Assembly: GCA_041495845.1 (NCBI GenBank)
Contig: JBGQDM010000087.1
Span: 1 to 13,989, forward strand
Length of the DNA: 13,989 bases
Origin: JBGQDM01 sp041495845
GTDB lineage: Bacteria; Acidobacteriota; Terriglobia; Terriglobales; Acidobacteriaceae
Direction of reading: 5' to 3'
Position 1 is the stretch's first letter. Every line of letters starts with the position of its first letter. The notes below the pieces were generated by a model. The model searched no databases. It was not told the origin of the DNA and was given only the letters and a program-made list of their open reading frames with translations. The position numbers and the translations under genes were made by a program. Shown here in pieces: positions 1-7,310 of this stretch.

Positions 1-1088
1 TGTTTTAGAAATGGCAGCGAGGCATCCAGCCGGCCGTTGATCAACGAGTTGTCCACCGACTGGTCCGGTGGCACGTAGATATGGGTCGGCCGGTTGTGGC
101 AATCCACGCAATCCATGCGGTGGCGGGGTAATTTGTCCAACTGCTCCTTGCTCAAGCTCGCATCCTTGGCAAAGAATTCACTGACCCGGCCCTGCACATC
201 TTTCACGTAAATGTAGGGAATGTTCTGGCGCTTGTCGTCGGCGGCAACATAGCTGATCTCGTTGCCAATGTTCATGTGCCAGTGGATGCCGGAGGTTTGG
301 CCCGTGGCTGGATCGCCGCCGCCCGTCTTCACCAGCAACCGCACTTGGCGAGTGGTGTTCTTTTCGTCCGCTGCGTAGTGGGTGAACACCCGTAACTGTG
401 CGCCGTGAAAGATCTTCGGCCAGTGGCACTGCTCGCAGGTGTCCTGCGCGGGACGGAGGTTATGCACCGGCGTGGGAATCGGCCGCGGAAACGTATTGAA
501 TGTCACCGCCAAGACCTGGCGCGCGCCGGAAAGCTTGGAACGCACGTACCAGGAAGCTCCCGAGCCCACGTGGCAATCCACGCAGCGGACGCGAGCATGC
601 GGGGAGAGCTGGTAGGCGGTGAATTCGGGCGCCATCACCGAGTGGCAAAGCTGGCCGCAGAACTGCACCGAGTCGGTGAATTCGTAAGTCTTGTAGCTGC
701 CAATCGCGCTCATCATCATGAAGACCAGTATTCCGATGGCAAAAGTGATGGCGGCATTGCGCTGTTCCGGGATGTTGAGATCGATACTGGGCAGGCGCCC
801 GGCATCGGACGCTGACATTCCCCGCTTGCGGCGGCGCCGGCGGTCCCAGAGCAGTCCCACCACAATCATGAGAATTCCGCCGATGAGGAAGGCGGGCAGG
901 ATCATGTAGGTAAGAATGCCGACATAGGGGCTGGAGAAGGGCGCAACCAGGTCCGCCAGGAAGAACAACGTGATATTCGCCAAGCTCACAACCACCACGG
1001 CCGTACCGAGCGTGGTGATGGAGTTACGAAACAGCTTGCTGCGGAACGTGGTCCTGACCCTGGTTCCGGGTGCACCCGCATCGGCCAT
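1..1088 (-). CDS. NapC/NirT-family multihaem cytochrome c, inner-membrane quinol oxidoreductase (partial, C-terminus beyond window)
   Basis: The visible 362 residues form a membrane-anchored c-type cytochrome. Three hydrophobic segments lie at about 24-46, 57-81 and 111-133, with an Arg/Lys-rich stretch after the second. The haem part follows. Its first motif is unusual, Cys144-x3-Cys148-His149 (CGQLCH). Standard motifs follow at 169-173 (CVDCH), 218-222 (CEQCH) and 327-331 (CVDCH), and the frame is still open at position 1. NapC/NirT proteins take electrons from menaquinol or ubiquinol and pass them to periplasmic cytochromes. Three membrane segments rather than one resemble the ImcH type of metal-reducing bacteria; that comparison is from memory. 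The ATG at 1088 has GAGGA 9 bases upstream. It lies 97 bases after the CbcL-like gene and is probably cotranscribed with it. Family is fairly sure, electron acceptor unknown. Confidence 0.85.
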   Translation of the reverse strand, partial: MADAGAPGTRVRTTFRSKLFRNSITTLGTAVVVVSLANITLFFLADLVAPFSSPYVGILTYMILPAFLIGGILMIVVGLLWDRRRRRKRGMSASDAGRLPSIDLNIPEQRNAAITFAIGILVFMMMSAIGSYKTYEFTDSVQFCGQLCHSVMAPEFTAYQLSPHARVRCVDCHVGSGASWYVRSKLSGARQVLAVTFNTFPRPIPTPVHNLRPAQDTCEQCHWPKIFHGAQLRVFTHYAADEKNTTRQVRLLVKTGGGDPATGQTSGIHWHMNIGNEISYVAADDKRQNIPYIYVKDVQGRVSEFFAKDASLSKEQLDKLPRHRMDCVDCHNRPTHIYVPPDQSVDNSLINGRLDASLPFLK

Positions 1089-1185
1089 GTTGCCCTGTCC
1101 TCGACTTTCCCGTCGTCATTGAAACATTCAGATTGCAATTCGAAACGGAAAACCCCACTGCATGGAACCGCGGACCGTGGTCTGT

Positions 1186-3294
1186 CTACGGATCGCGCGC
1201 AGGCGGATTCTCAGGCGCCGCACCAGCTTCTTCCGTCTTAGCGTTGGCGTCAACTGGAACACTCTCCGCTTCGCTCGCAGCCCGCACCGTAGCGGCATCC
1301 AGTGCGTGCTCCTCGCGGTAGTGCTCCAGCGACATTTTGCCATCCCACCAAGCCCAGTTCATGGGATAAACATCGGGATCCAGAAACACCTGGTAGAAAT
1401 GCCAGACGAAAATCGCCAGTGTGGCCAGTACGGCTTCATAGAAGTGGATGGCGGTGGCCACATCCAGCCACCAGCGCGGCAGCAAATTGCCGAAGGAAAT
1501 CTTGGCCCAGAGTGCCACCCCCGTGACCGCCATGACGATCAGGCCCCAGATTAGCGCCCAGTACTCGGCTTTTTCCGCATAGGTAAAGCGGCCGAATGCG
1601 GGCTTGCCCGGCGCCCAGCCCAGGTAGTGGCGCATGGTCGAGACTACGTCGGTTGCATCTTTCGGAAGCGGCAGGAAGTCAACCAGCAGTTTCCGGCCCT
1701 CACGGGTCAGCGCGCTGTAAACGATGTGATAGAAGCCGACGCCGATGATGACCACGCCCGCAACCCGGTGTGTCCAGCGCCGGACAGACTCACTCATGGC
1801 CAGCGCTTCTGCAAACCACGAGTCCGGATACTTGAGCGCGAACCCGGTAATCACCAGCACGAAGAAGCTGAGAAACAGGGCCATGTGCTGCAGCCGTTGG
1901 TGGCGGCTCATGCGGGTGACGGCGCGGTGGTGTGCATCGCGCTGCAAAATAGCCTTGCGCCGCCAGATGATCAGATTGTGCAGCAGCATGCCTCCGATCA
2001 CGAGCACGATCAGGTTGATGTAGAACCTGCGAATCCAGCGCACCCAGACGCTGCCGGTGTCCGCCGAAAGCGGTGCATTGATGTGCACCTGCGCCAGGGC
2101 AAAATTTTCATTCACTCCCGGGTGGCACTGTCCGCACGTCTTCACCAGGTTGGCGCGATTGGTCATGGAGCGCTGATCGTTCGACGGCAAAATACTGTGC
2201 GAGCCGTGGCAGCTGGCACAGTTGGCCACCACCTGGGAGCCCAGCTTGGAAGCCAGACCGTGATAGCTGGCGAGGTAGGTGGTCGACCGGCGTGACGCCA
2301 CGCCGAACTCCGAGGCGATGCGTACCCCCTCATGGCAGCGGGCACACGTGACCAGCGCCAACTGGGACGCGGAAACAGCCGAGGTGGGATCGAGGCGCGC
2401 CTGAATGGAATGAATGCCATGGCAGTCCGTGCACACGGGAGACTGCCAGTTGCCGCGGGCCAGAGCTTGCCCGTGAATGCTCTGCGTGAACTCCCGCTCG
2501 ACCGACGTATGGCACCGGCCACAGGTCCGCGGCACGTTGAACTTAAAGATGGGAGACTTGGGGTCGGCTGCGTTCAGAATTTCATGCGCGCCGTGGCAGT
2601 CGGTGCACACCGCCGCTTTCTGCGACCCGGCCGCCACCGCGCGCCCATGCACGCTCTCTTGATAGGAGAGAAAAGGCTGCGTGCTGTGCCCGCTCGGCTG
2701 CATGACAAATTTCTGTCCGTGGCAAATGCCGCAAGTAGCAGCCACGTGGGCGTGGTTGGTGGAGGAGGTCGCTGCCGCTGAGGATGCGATCTGGTGCGCA
2801 CTGCCGTGGCAGGACTGGCACGTCGGCGCCGGCTGGCCTTTGGCATGGGCCACCCCGTGCAAGCTGCGCTGGTAGCCCTGCACCTGGTCTTCGTGGCAGG
2901 AGCGGCACTCGCGGCCCGGTTCCTTGCCTGCGGGAGCAATATAGTGCGCCGACCCGTGACAACTTGCGCACGCTAGCGCGCCAAGGGCCTTGTGCACGCT
3001 CTTCGGGACGTGGATCCCCGGTTCCTCATGGCAGGTGGCGCAACGGACTCGCCGCGCCGGAGCGGGATGAGGGTATTCCTTGATGCCCACGTGGCAGGTG
3101 GTGCAACTCAAACTGCCGTGCACGCTGGCGTGATGCCGGACGGGATCCACGGAGAGGCTGCGCCCAGCTTCTGACTTCATGCCCGCCTCGCCGTGGCAGG
3201 CCAGACAGGCTTCGTCCGGGGAAGCGGCAAACGCCCTCGATGCCAGGGTCACGACAGCCAGCGCCACGACTAGTCCGAGCAGGGCCTTGCGCAC
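1186..3294 (-). CDS. CbcL-like fusion: 13-haem cytochrome c domain plus di-haem cytochrome b membrane domain
   Basis: This 702-residue protein joins a periplasmic multihaem domain to a cytochrome b module. A Sec signal occupies residues 1-24 (cleavage after AFA). Thirteen CxxCH motifs lie between about 30 and 391, many followed by G-S-x-H or G-x-H. Five membrane segments follow at about 425-444, 469-487, 509-528, 578-596 and 614-636. Histidines at 439, 470, 509, 523, 617 and 632 are candidate b-haem ligands, as in the FdnI/HydC family. Geobacter CbcL has the same order of domains with nine c-haems, so the likely role is quinol oxidation with electrons leaving to periplasmic carriers. I chose GTG 3294 because AAGG sits 6 bases upstream and the signal peptide starts there; a TTG at 3390 would add 32 charged residues before it. 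A Crp-type box lies upstream at 3421-3436. Confidence 0.88.
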   Translation of the reverse strand: MRKALLGLVVALAVVTLASRAFAASPDEACLACHGEAGMKSEAGRSLSVDPVRHHASVHGSLSCTTCHVGIKEYPHPAPARRVRCATCHEEPGIHVPKSVHKALGALACASCHGSAHYIAPAGKEPGRECRSCHEDQVQGYQRSLHGVAHAKGQPAPTCQSCHGSAHQIASSAAATSSTNHAHVAATCGICHGQKFVMQPSGHSTQPFLSYQESVHGRAVAAGSQKAAVCTDCHGAHEILNAADPKSPIFKFNVPRTCGRCHTSVEREFTQSIHGQALARGNWQSPVCTDCHGIHSIQARLDPTSAVSASQLALVTCARCHEGVRIASEFGVASRRSTTYLASYHGLASKLGSQVVANCASCHGSHSILPSNDQRSMTNRANLVKTCGQCHPGVNENFALAQVHINAPLSADTGSVWVRWIRRFYINLIVLVIGGMLLHNLIIWRRKAILQRDAHHRAVTRMSRHQRLQHMALFLSFFVLVITGFALKYPDSWFAEALAMSESVRRWTHRVAGVVIIGVGFYHIVYSALTREGRKLLVDFLPLPKDATDVVSTMRHYLGWAPGKPAFGRFTYAEKAEYWALIWGLIVMAVTGVALWAKISFGNLLPRWWLDVATAIHFYEAVLATLAIFVWHFYQVFLDPDVYPMNWAWWDGKMSLEHYREEHALDAATVRAASEAESVPVDANAKTEEAGAAPENPPARDP

Positions 3295-3420
3295 TCCTGG
3301 CCTTCTTTCCCGCCCAGGGAACCGCCATCGCGTGAGTGGCGCGCCCGGGGCGTTGAACTTCGCAACACTATTGTTCGCAGAGTGTAGCAAAGAGTCGCAA
3401 TGAGTCGTCTCACTCCGCCA

Positions 3421-3436
3421 GGTGATTCAAGTCACA
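3421..3436 (-). promoter_or_regulatory. Crp-type box upstream of the CbcL-like gene
   Basis: Read on the minus strand it is TGTGACTTGAATCACC, an exact GTGA-N6-TCAC palindrome matching four of five consensus bases or better in each half. It lies 127 bases upstream of the GTG start at 3294, between that gene and the terminator of the preceding operon, so it is placed to control the CbcL-like and NapC-like genes. A weaker half-matching copy (ATGA-N6-TCAC) is at 3400-3413. A possible -10, TACACT at 3386-3381, does not sit at canonical class I or II spacing, so the promoter itself is uncertain. Confidence 0.6.
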
Positions 3437-3463
3437 ACACCCAGGCCGTATAACCCGCGCATA

Positions 3464-3495
3464 CAAAAAAGAAGGGGCGGCCGATATCGGCCGCC
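3464..3495 (-). terminator. Rho-independent terminator of the decahaem/barrel operon
   Basis: Positions 3476-3495 are a perfect 20-base palindrome (GGCGGCCGAT followed by its complement), which folds into a GC-rich stem with a short AT loop. On the minus strand it is followed by CC and a T-rich run (TTCTTTTTT, 3473-3465). It begins 27 bases after the stop codon of the barrel gene, as expected for the end of the 6805-3523 transcript. Confidence 0.85.
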
Positions 3496-3522
3496 TCAAA
3501 TCTTTCAAGCGTTCTTCGCAAC

Positions 3523-5862
3523 CTAGAAGGCGTAGCGCAAAGACAAAGTTGCCTGATTGCTGTGGAAGTCGCGGCCGGGCACCAGCGTTCCGGGGTCAGA
3601 CTTTTCGTTGTAACCGTAGTATCCCCAGCGGGTGTTAAAGGTCACTCCTCGGGCCAGGTCAAAAGCAACGCTGGCGGAGGGACGATGGTAATTGAATGCC
3701 AGCGGTCCAAGCGTTCCCTGGGTCGGCGTGAGGATGAGTGTGTTGCCGGCAGTGCTGACCAGGTCGTAGCCCAGGCTTGCGGTCACGCGCTTGATCGGCT
3801 TGACCATGATCGCGCCATAAGCGTAGTTCACCCGGTTGGTGTAGGTGGAGATGCCGGTCAGAAATGTGGTACCGCAGGATGCCAAGCCCGGCGGCGGCGT
3901 GCTGCTCACAAAGCAGATGTTGGTGGTGGAGAAAATATTGTCGTAGTTGTAGCCTAGGTCGAAGCCGAAACGCTCGTTCGGATTCGCATTCACAGCAAAT
4001 CCAAAGTTGCGGTTGTGCTCCTTGTGGAGAATGTCAGAGACATTGTTGCGCGCTTCCAGCAGATTCATGGAGCCGGAAACGTTGATCCAGCGCTCCGGCC
4101 GGTAGGAGACGCGCGCCTTGTAGTGTTGCGACTGCCGCGGCGTAATGCGCGTGGAAGTGTTGTCTCCCGAATAAAACTCGGTGTCGAAGTTCACGCGCAG
4201 GCTGTCGGCTGGACGCAAGGTAAAGCCGAACAGAGTGGAGTATCCGTGAATGGGAATGGGATTGGTTTCCCCGTCCAGCGTGACCACGCTGCACGAGCCG
4301 TCGGGATTGAGCGCGATGCCAGCGCAGGCTCCGCGATTGGGCAGCGAGGGAAAGAATGTCTGGTCCTGCACCAGTTCGAAGTCGTGGTTGATGTCCCGGT
4401 TCTCGTAGCGAAATCCCAGATGCCCACTGAAGTGGTGAGAGAAGTCGTACTCGGCTTCGATGGTGTTCACCAGGGCGCGCTGGCGCAGGAAGGTAAACAG
4501 GTGCGAGGTAATGATGTCGGCCCCCGAACTGCTAGAGTGCTGCGGGCAGGTCGCCGCGGTGAATGGTGGCGGACAAGTCGCCGGATCAAACACGTTCGGC
4601 GTGCTCAGTAGCGTGGCTCCAAAGAAAGAGGTGCTGAGCAGGTCCGATGAGCCGGGGATGCGGAAGTTGGAGAAGCGTAGCGTATCAATCAGGCGCAGCT
4701 TGTCGGTCACTCGGATGGTCACGCCCAAATCGGCATTGGCGACGATGCGTTTGCTGCTGGCGGGGAAGTTGGCGCCGTTCGCTACCGTCACGTCAGAAAC
4801 GCGTTGCCGGGTTCGGGTCGCCAGCCCGGCAAAAACTTCCGAGAAGTTGCTGACTTTCGCGTCCGCCCCACTGTAAGAAACTCGGGCCGAAATATCTAAC
4901 CGGCGAAAATAGTTGGATTGCACCGTGAGCTGCTCGGTGGGATAGGAATTCCGCAGCGGTGTAGTCCTTTGGTAGCCAAAGATGCCGTTGCACGCCGGGT
5001 TGTAGGTGGGCGGCGCGCCGGACACGGGCGCGGCGCAGGGCTGATTGGCCGTCAGATTCTCCACAATGCCCGCGTCCACCGGGATTCCTCCCGCCAATTG
5101 AAAACCAAAACTATTGTCCTGCCACGACGTGTCTCCCTTGTAGTACTGCAGGAACTGGTCGTAGCTGATGTTGGTCCGGGGCAGCAGGCGAACATCGACT
5201 CCGATTTGGTAGGCATCCAGCGTGGTCGACCAGTTCTGGAAGATCGCCGTGTCCGTCCCCTCATGAATGCTGCTGAGCGACGGTCCTTCGGAACGATTGC
5301 GCGTGTAACCCAGGCGCAGCCGCACCGGCGATTGCGGTGCGATTATGAGACTAGCGTCGTACATCCGCCGCTTGGTGTTGAACAGGTGCGGGCTGTTGTT
5401 CACCTGCACCAGCGTACTGGTGGGGTTGAGCGGGTTGGCCAGCAGGTTAAAGTCCCAGAAATTCTGGTCGCGCCGGAAGTTGTAGTTGAAGTTGTACCAC
5501 TTGTTCTTGGAGACACGCAGACGGCCGGCGTTGTCCGGATCGCCGCCCCAGCCAAAGCTGCTGAAGAACAAATTGTCGAACAGCGCGCCGGCATGGTTGC
5601 GCGAACGCAGGCTCAGCGTCTGCTCCAGCAACCGTGGTCCCTGTTGCTGGTTGACGAACGTGTCATACACATTGGCCGCGCTCTTCGTGTCCACAAAGCG
5701 ATAGCCAAACTCGAACGAGCCCTGGTAAATGTAGTTCCCGTTTTCGTAGCCTTCGCCGGGCTTGCCGGAGTTCTGGGCAAGGGCGGCAACGGCGAACAGC
5801 GCGACCGCGCCCAGGAGCGCCAGCCGCGACCCGAAACCTCGGAATGCTGTGTGTCGTGTCAT
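3523..5862 (-). CDS. MtrB/PioB-like outer-membrane beta-barrel of a porin-cytochrome complex
   Basis: The product is 779 residues with a signal peptide of about 29 (hydrophobic core, cleavage after ALA). The rest alternates short amphipathic strands rich in Tyr, Phe, Asn and Arg with turns, and ends in SLRYAF, the terminal aromatic residue typical of barrels inserted by BamA. Length and position next to a decahaem cytochrome match MtrB, PioB and DmsF, which sheath the cytochrome and let electrons cross the outer membrane. The N-terminal CxxC of Shewanella MtrB is absent. The eight cysteines of the mature protein form four close pairs in probable loops. ATG 5862 was chosen because AAGGAGG lies 5 bases upstream; that site overlaps the stop of the preceding gene, leaving a 10-base gap, so translation is probably coupled. 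The barrel is well supported, the exact family less so. Confidence 0.78.
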   Translation of the reverse strand: MTRHTAFRGFGSRLALLGAVALFAVAALAQNSGKPGEGYENGNYIYQGSFEFGYRFVDTKSAANVYDTFVNQQQGPRLLEQTLSLRSRNHAGALFDNLFFSSFGWGGDPDNAGRLRVSKNKWYNFNYNFRRDQNFWDFNLLANPLNPTSTLVQVNNSPHLFNTKRRMYDASLIIAPQSPVRLRLGYTRNRSEGPSLSSIHEGTDTAIFQNWSTTLDAYQIGVDVRLLPRTNISYDQFLQYYKGDTSWQDNSFGFQLAGGIPVDAGIVENLTANQPCAAPVSGAPPTYNPACNGIFGYQRTTPLRNSYPTEQLTVQSNYFRRLDISARVSYSGADAKVSNFSEVFAGLATRTRQRVSDVTVANGANFPASSKRIVANADLGVTIRVTDKLRLIDTLRFSNFRIPGSSDLLSTSFFGATLLSTPNVFDPATCPPPFTAATCPQHSSSSGADIITSHLFTFLRQRALVNTIEAEYDFSHHFSGHLGFRYENRDINHDFELVQDQTFFPSLPNRGACAGIALNPDGSCSVVTLDGETNPIPIHGYSTLFGFTLRPADSLRVNFDTEFYSGDNTSTRITPRQSQHYKARVSYRPERWINVSGSMNLLEARNNVSDILHKEHNRNFGFAVNANPNERFGFDLGYNYDNIFSTTNICFVSSTPPPGLASCGTTFLTGISTYTNRVNYAYGAIMVKPIKRVTASLGYDLVSTAGNTLILTPTQGTLGPLAFNYHRPSASVAFDLARGVTFNTRWGYYGYNEKSDPGTLVPGRDFHSNQATLSLRYAF

Positions 5863-5872
5863 GGCGTCCTCC

Positions 5873-6805
5873 TTATTTGAACAAGAACTGATCAAAGTTC
5901 GATCCGTGGATTTGGGTATGGCACATTGTGCAGGCCTGATACTTCTGCGATTGGTTGTGGAACGATGGAGTGGCGGGCACGTTGGAATCCACCGTCAGCG
6001 TATGGCACTCGAGGCAGAGCAGGTTCATCTGACTGCGCTTCAGCAGGCGCGGATTGGTGGAGCCATGCGGCGTGTGGCAGGAGACGCAACCTTCCGTCTT
6101 GACCGGTTGATGTTCAAAGGCAAACGGACCGGCTTTGTCGACGTGGCACTTGAAGCACACCTGGTCCTGGGCGGCTGTGGCCCGCAGTTGCTTGGTCAGG
6201 AAACCGCCGTGCTGATTGTGGCAGTCCGTGCACCGCACGAGACCTTCATTCACCCGGTGGCGGAAGGGCTTGGAGAAATCGGCCCTGGTTTCAGTGTGGC
6301 AACTGAAGCAAAGCTGCGGCTGCTTGTCCACCAACAGGTACTGCGCTTCCTTGGCATGGTGCGGCGAGTGACAGGAGGTGCAAGTCACGTCGTTCACGTT
6401 GTGCTGGGAGCGGTCGAAATTGGCATGTTCCTCGCCATAGGTATGACATTCGAGGCAGCGCCGGCTGATCTCCTTGTTGGAAGCACCCTTGAAGGTGAAG
6501 ATCTTGCTCTTGTCGCCACCGCCGTTGACGTGCGCCGCACCGGGGCCGTGACAGGATTCGCATCCGTGTCCCGCCGCGCCTTGGCGTTTGTCAAATGTGG
6601 TCTTCCAGTGGGGAGTCTTCTCGAAGCCGGCGTAGATTTCTTCGTGGCAAGCTTTGCAGGTTTCAGCTCCCACATACTGGGCATCCGGCTCGGCACTCTG
6701 CTGCTCCGAGTTGCGGCCCGCAGCCGCGGACGGCAACAGCAGGAGACATGCCAGCAGGGCGCTAACGCCGCCCCACCAGGTCACTCGATTTGTGGTCGTC
6801 ATCAT
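5873..6805 (-). CDS. Periplasmic decahaem c-type cytochrome, MtrA/DmsE family
   Basis: This 310-residue protein has a signal peptide (hydrophobic stretch about 13-28, ending SAAAG) and ten CxxCH motifs starting at residues 50, 82, 117, 142, 166, 192, 217, 240, 264 and 292. Ten haems in about 300 residues with this spacing is the MtrA/PioA/DmsE pattern; Shewanella MtrA is about 333 residues. Such proteins form a haem wire inside a partner barrel, here encoded 10 bases downstream. The tandem ATGs at 6805 and 6802 both follow GGAG (5 and 8 bases away), so the start is uncertain by one codon. A longer reading from 7006 would run through the promoter region and put 67 residues before the signal peptide. 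A Crp-type box and -10 hexamer lie at 6932-6974. The partner reductase or surface cytochrome is not in the window. Confidence 0.92.
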   Translation of the reverse strand: MMTTTNRVTWWGGVSALLACLLLLPSAAAGRNSEQQSAEPDAQYVGAETCKACHEEIYAGFEKTPHWKTTFDKRQGAAGHGCESCHGPGAAHVNGGGDKSKIFTFKGASNKEISRRCLECHTYGEEHANFDRSQHNVNDVTCTSCHSPHHAKEAQYLLVDKQPQLCFSCHTETRADFSKPFRHRVNEGLVRCTDCHNQHGGFLTKQLRATAAQDQVCFKCHVDKAGPFAFEHQPVKTEGCVSCHTPHGSTNPRLLKRSQMNLLCLECHTLTVDSNVPATPSFHNQSQKYQACTMCHTQIHGSNFDQFLFK

Positions 6806-7196
6806 CTTGACTCCATCGCAAAATCTTTTTTCGCGCGGGTGGAGATCCATCGCGCGGAACCGACACCCATCCGGCCCGGGCACGAATTCGTTCTCAGGCA
6901 CGGGCTGGCTGCTCTCTCTCGACATGTACGCATTATCGGCAAGGGGAACCGTATCGCGTGTGATTTTGATCACCGGAAGGTGACACCAGAGGTACTGGCG
7001 CAGCAAACCGGGGTAGGTAGCCTTTGGTCACGTGTGGTTCTAAGAGTATTGCGCACAGGGAAAAGCGACGGCAAGAAAAAAATCGGCTGGATTCGGCTGG
7101 ATAGTGGTTTTGCCCCTGGCCATACGATCCACCAAAGAGGACTTGTCAGAATGACACAGTGCGTGCCTGCGCCGACTCTTGGAGGCAAGAAACGCC
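6806..7196. other. Non-coding interval upstream of the decahaem operon
   Basis: No convincing gene lies here. It holds the promoter and Crp-type box of the decahaem operon (6932-6974), leaving a leader of about 120 bases before the ATG. It also has a perfect tandem duplication of the 10-mer TCGGCTGGAT (7083-7092 and 7093-7102) of unknown meaning. The remainder shows nothing I can name. The dispersed inverted repeat starts just to the right. Confidence 0.6.
6932..6974 (-). promoter_or_regulatory. Class II-type promoter with Crp/Fnr box for the decahaem/barrel operon
   Basis: The box at 6959-6974 reads TGTGATTTTGATCACC on the plus strand: exact GTGA-N6-TCAC, which also contains the FNR-like core TGAT-N4-ATCA. 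On the minus strand a GATAAT hexamer (6937-6932, five of six bases of TATAAT) begins 29.5 bases from the box centre. With a start site 7 bases after the hexamer (about 6925) the box centres at -41.5, the classic position for activation by CRP or FNR overlapping the -35 region. No good -35 hexamer is needed in such promoters, and none was seen. Confidence 0.65.
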
Positions 7197-7277
7197 TTCA
7201 CCACCAAGGGCACCAAGGAACACGAAGGGAAGCCCTTCAGAATTTCCTGGGTGTGCCTTCGTGTCCTTCGTGGTGAA
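7197..7277. repeat. Dispersed inverted repeat, 'CACCACGAAGGACACGAAGG' type
   Basis: Two 22-base arms (7197-7218 and 7256-7277) are inverted copies with three mismatches and enclose 37 bases. Each arm is built of CAC-x-AAGG units. Sequences like this are scattered through many environmental genomes, Acidobacteriota among them; that is from memory. The element begins 34 bases after the stop of the truncated Crp/Fnr gene on the minus strand, and as RNA it would fold into a long hairpin that could end or stabilise that transcript. No transposase is associated with it. Confidence 0.7.
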
Positions 7278-7310
7278 AAGGGTTTTCGATGTGTGAAGAA
7301 GAATCAACGC

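Noticed and set aside
3295..3390. TTG start at 3390 for the CbcL-like gene
   Set aside because: It adds 32 charged residues ahead of a good Sec signal; GTG 3294 has a ribosome site at proper distance.
4918..5880. Open frame of 320 codons on the plus strand opposite the barrel gene
   Set aside because: Antisense shadow of a GC-rich coding region; no signal peptide, domain or plausible ribosome site.
6806..7006. Longer start at 7006 for the decahaem cytochrome
   Set aside because: It would put 67 residues before the signal peptide and place the -10 hexamer and box inside the gene.
7083..7102. Tandem 10-mer TCGGCTGGAT as an iteron or attachment site
   Set aside because: Only two copies, no integrase, replication gene or matching copy elsewhere in the window.
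5762..7276. Open frame of 504 codons on the plus strand opposite the decahaem cytochrome
   Set aside because: Lies antisense to ten CxxCH motifs, runs through the promoter and the dispersed repeat, and resembles no family.
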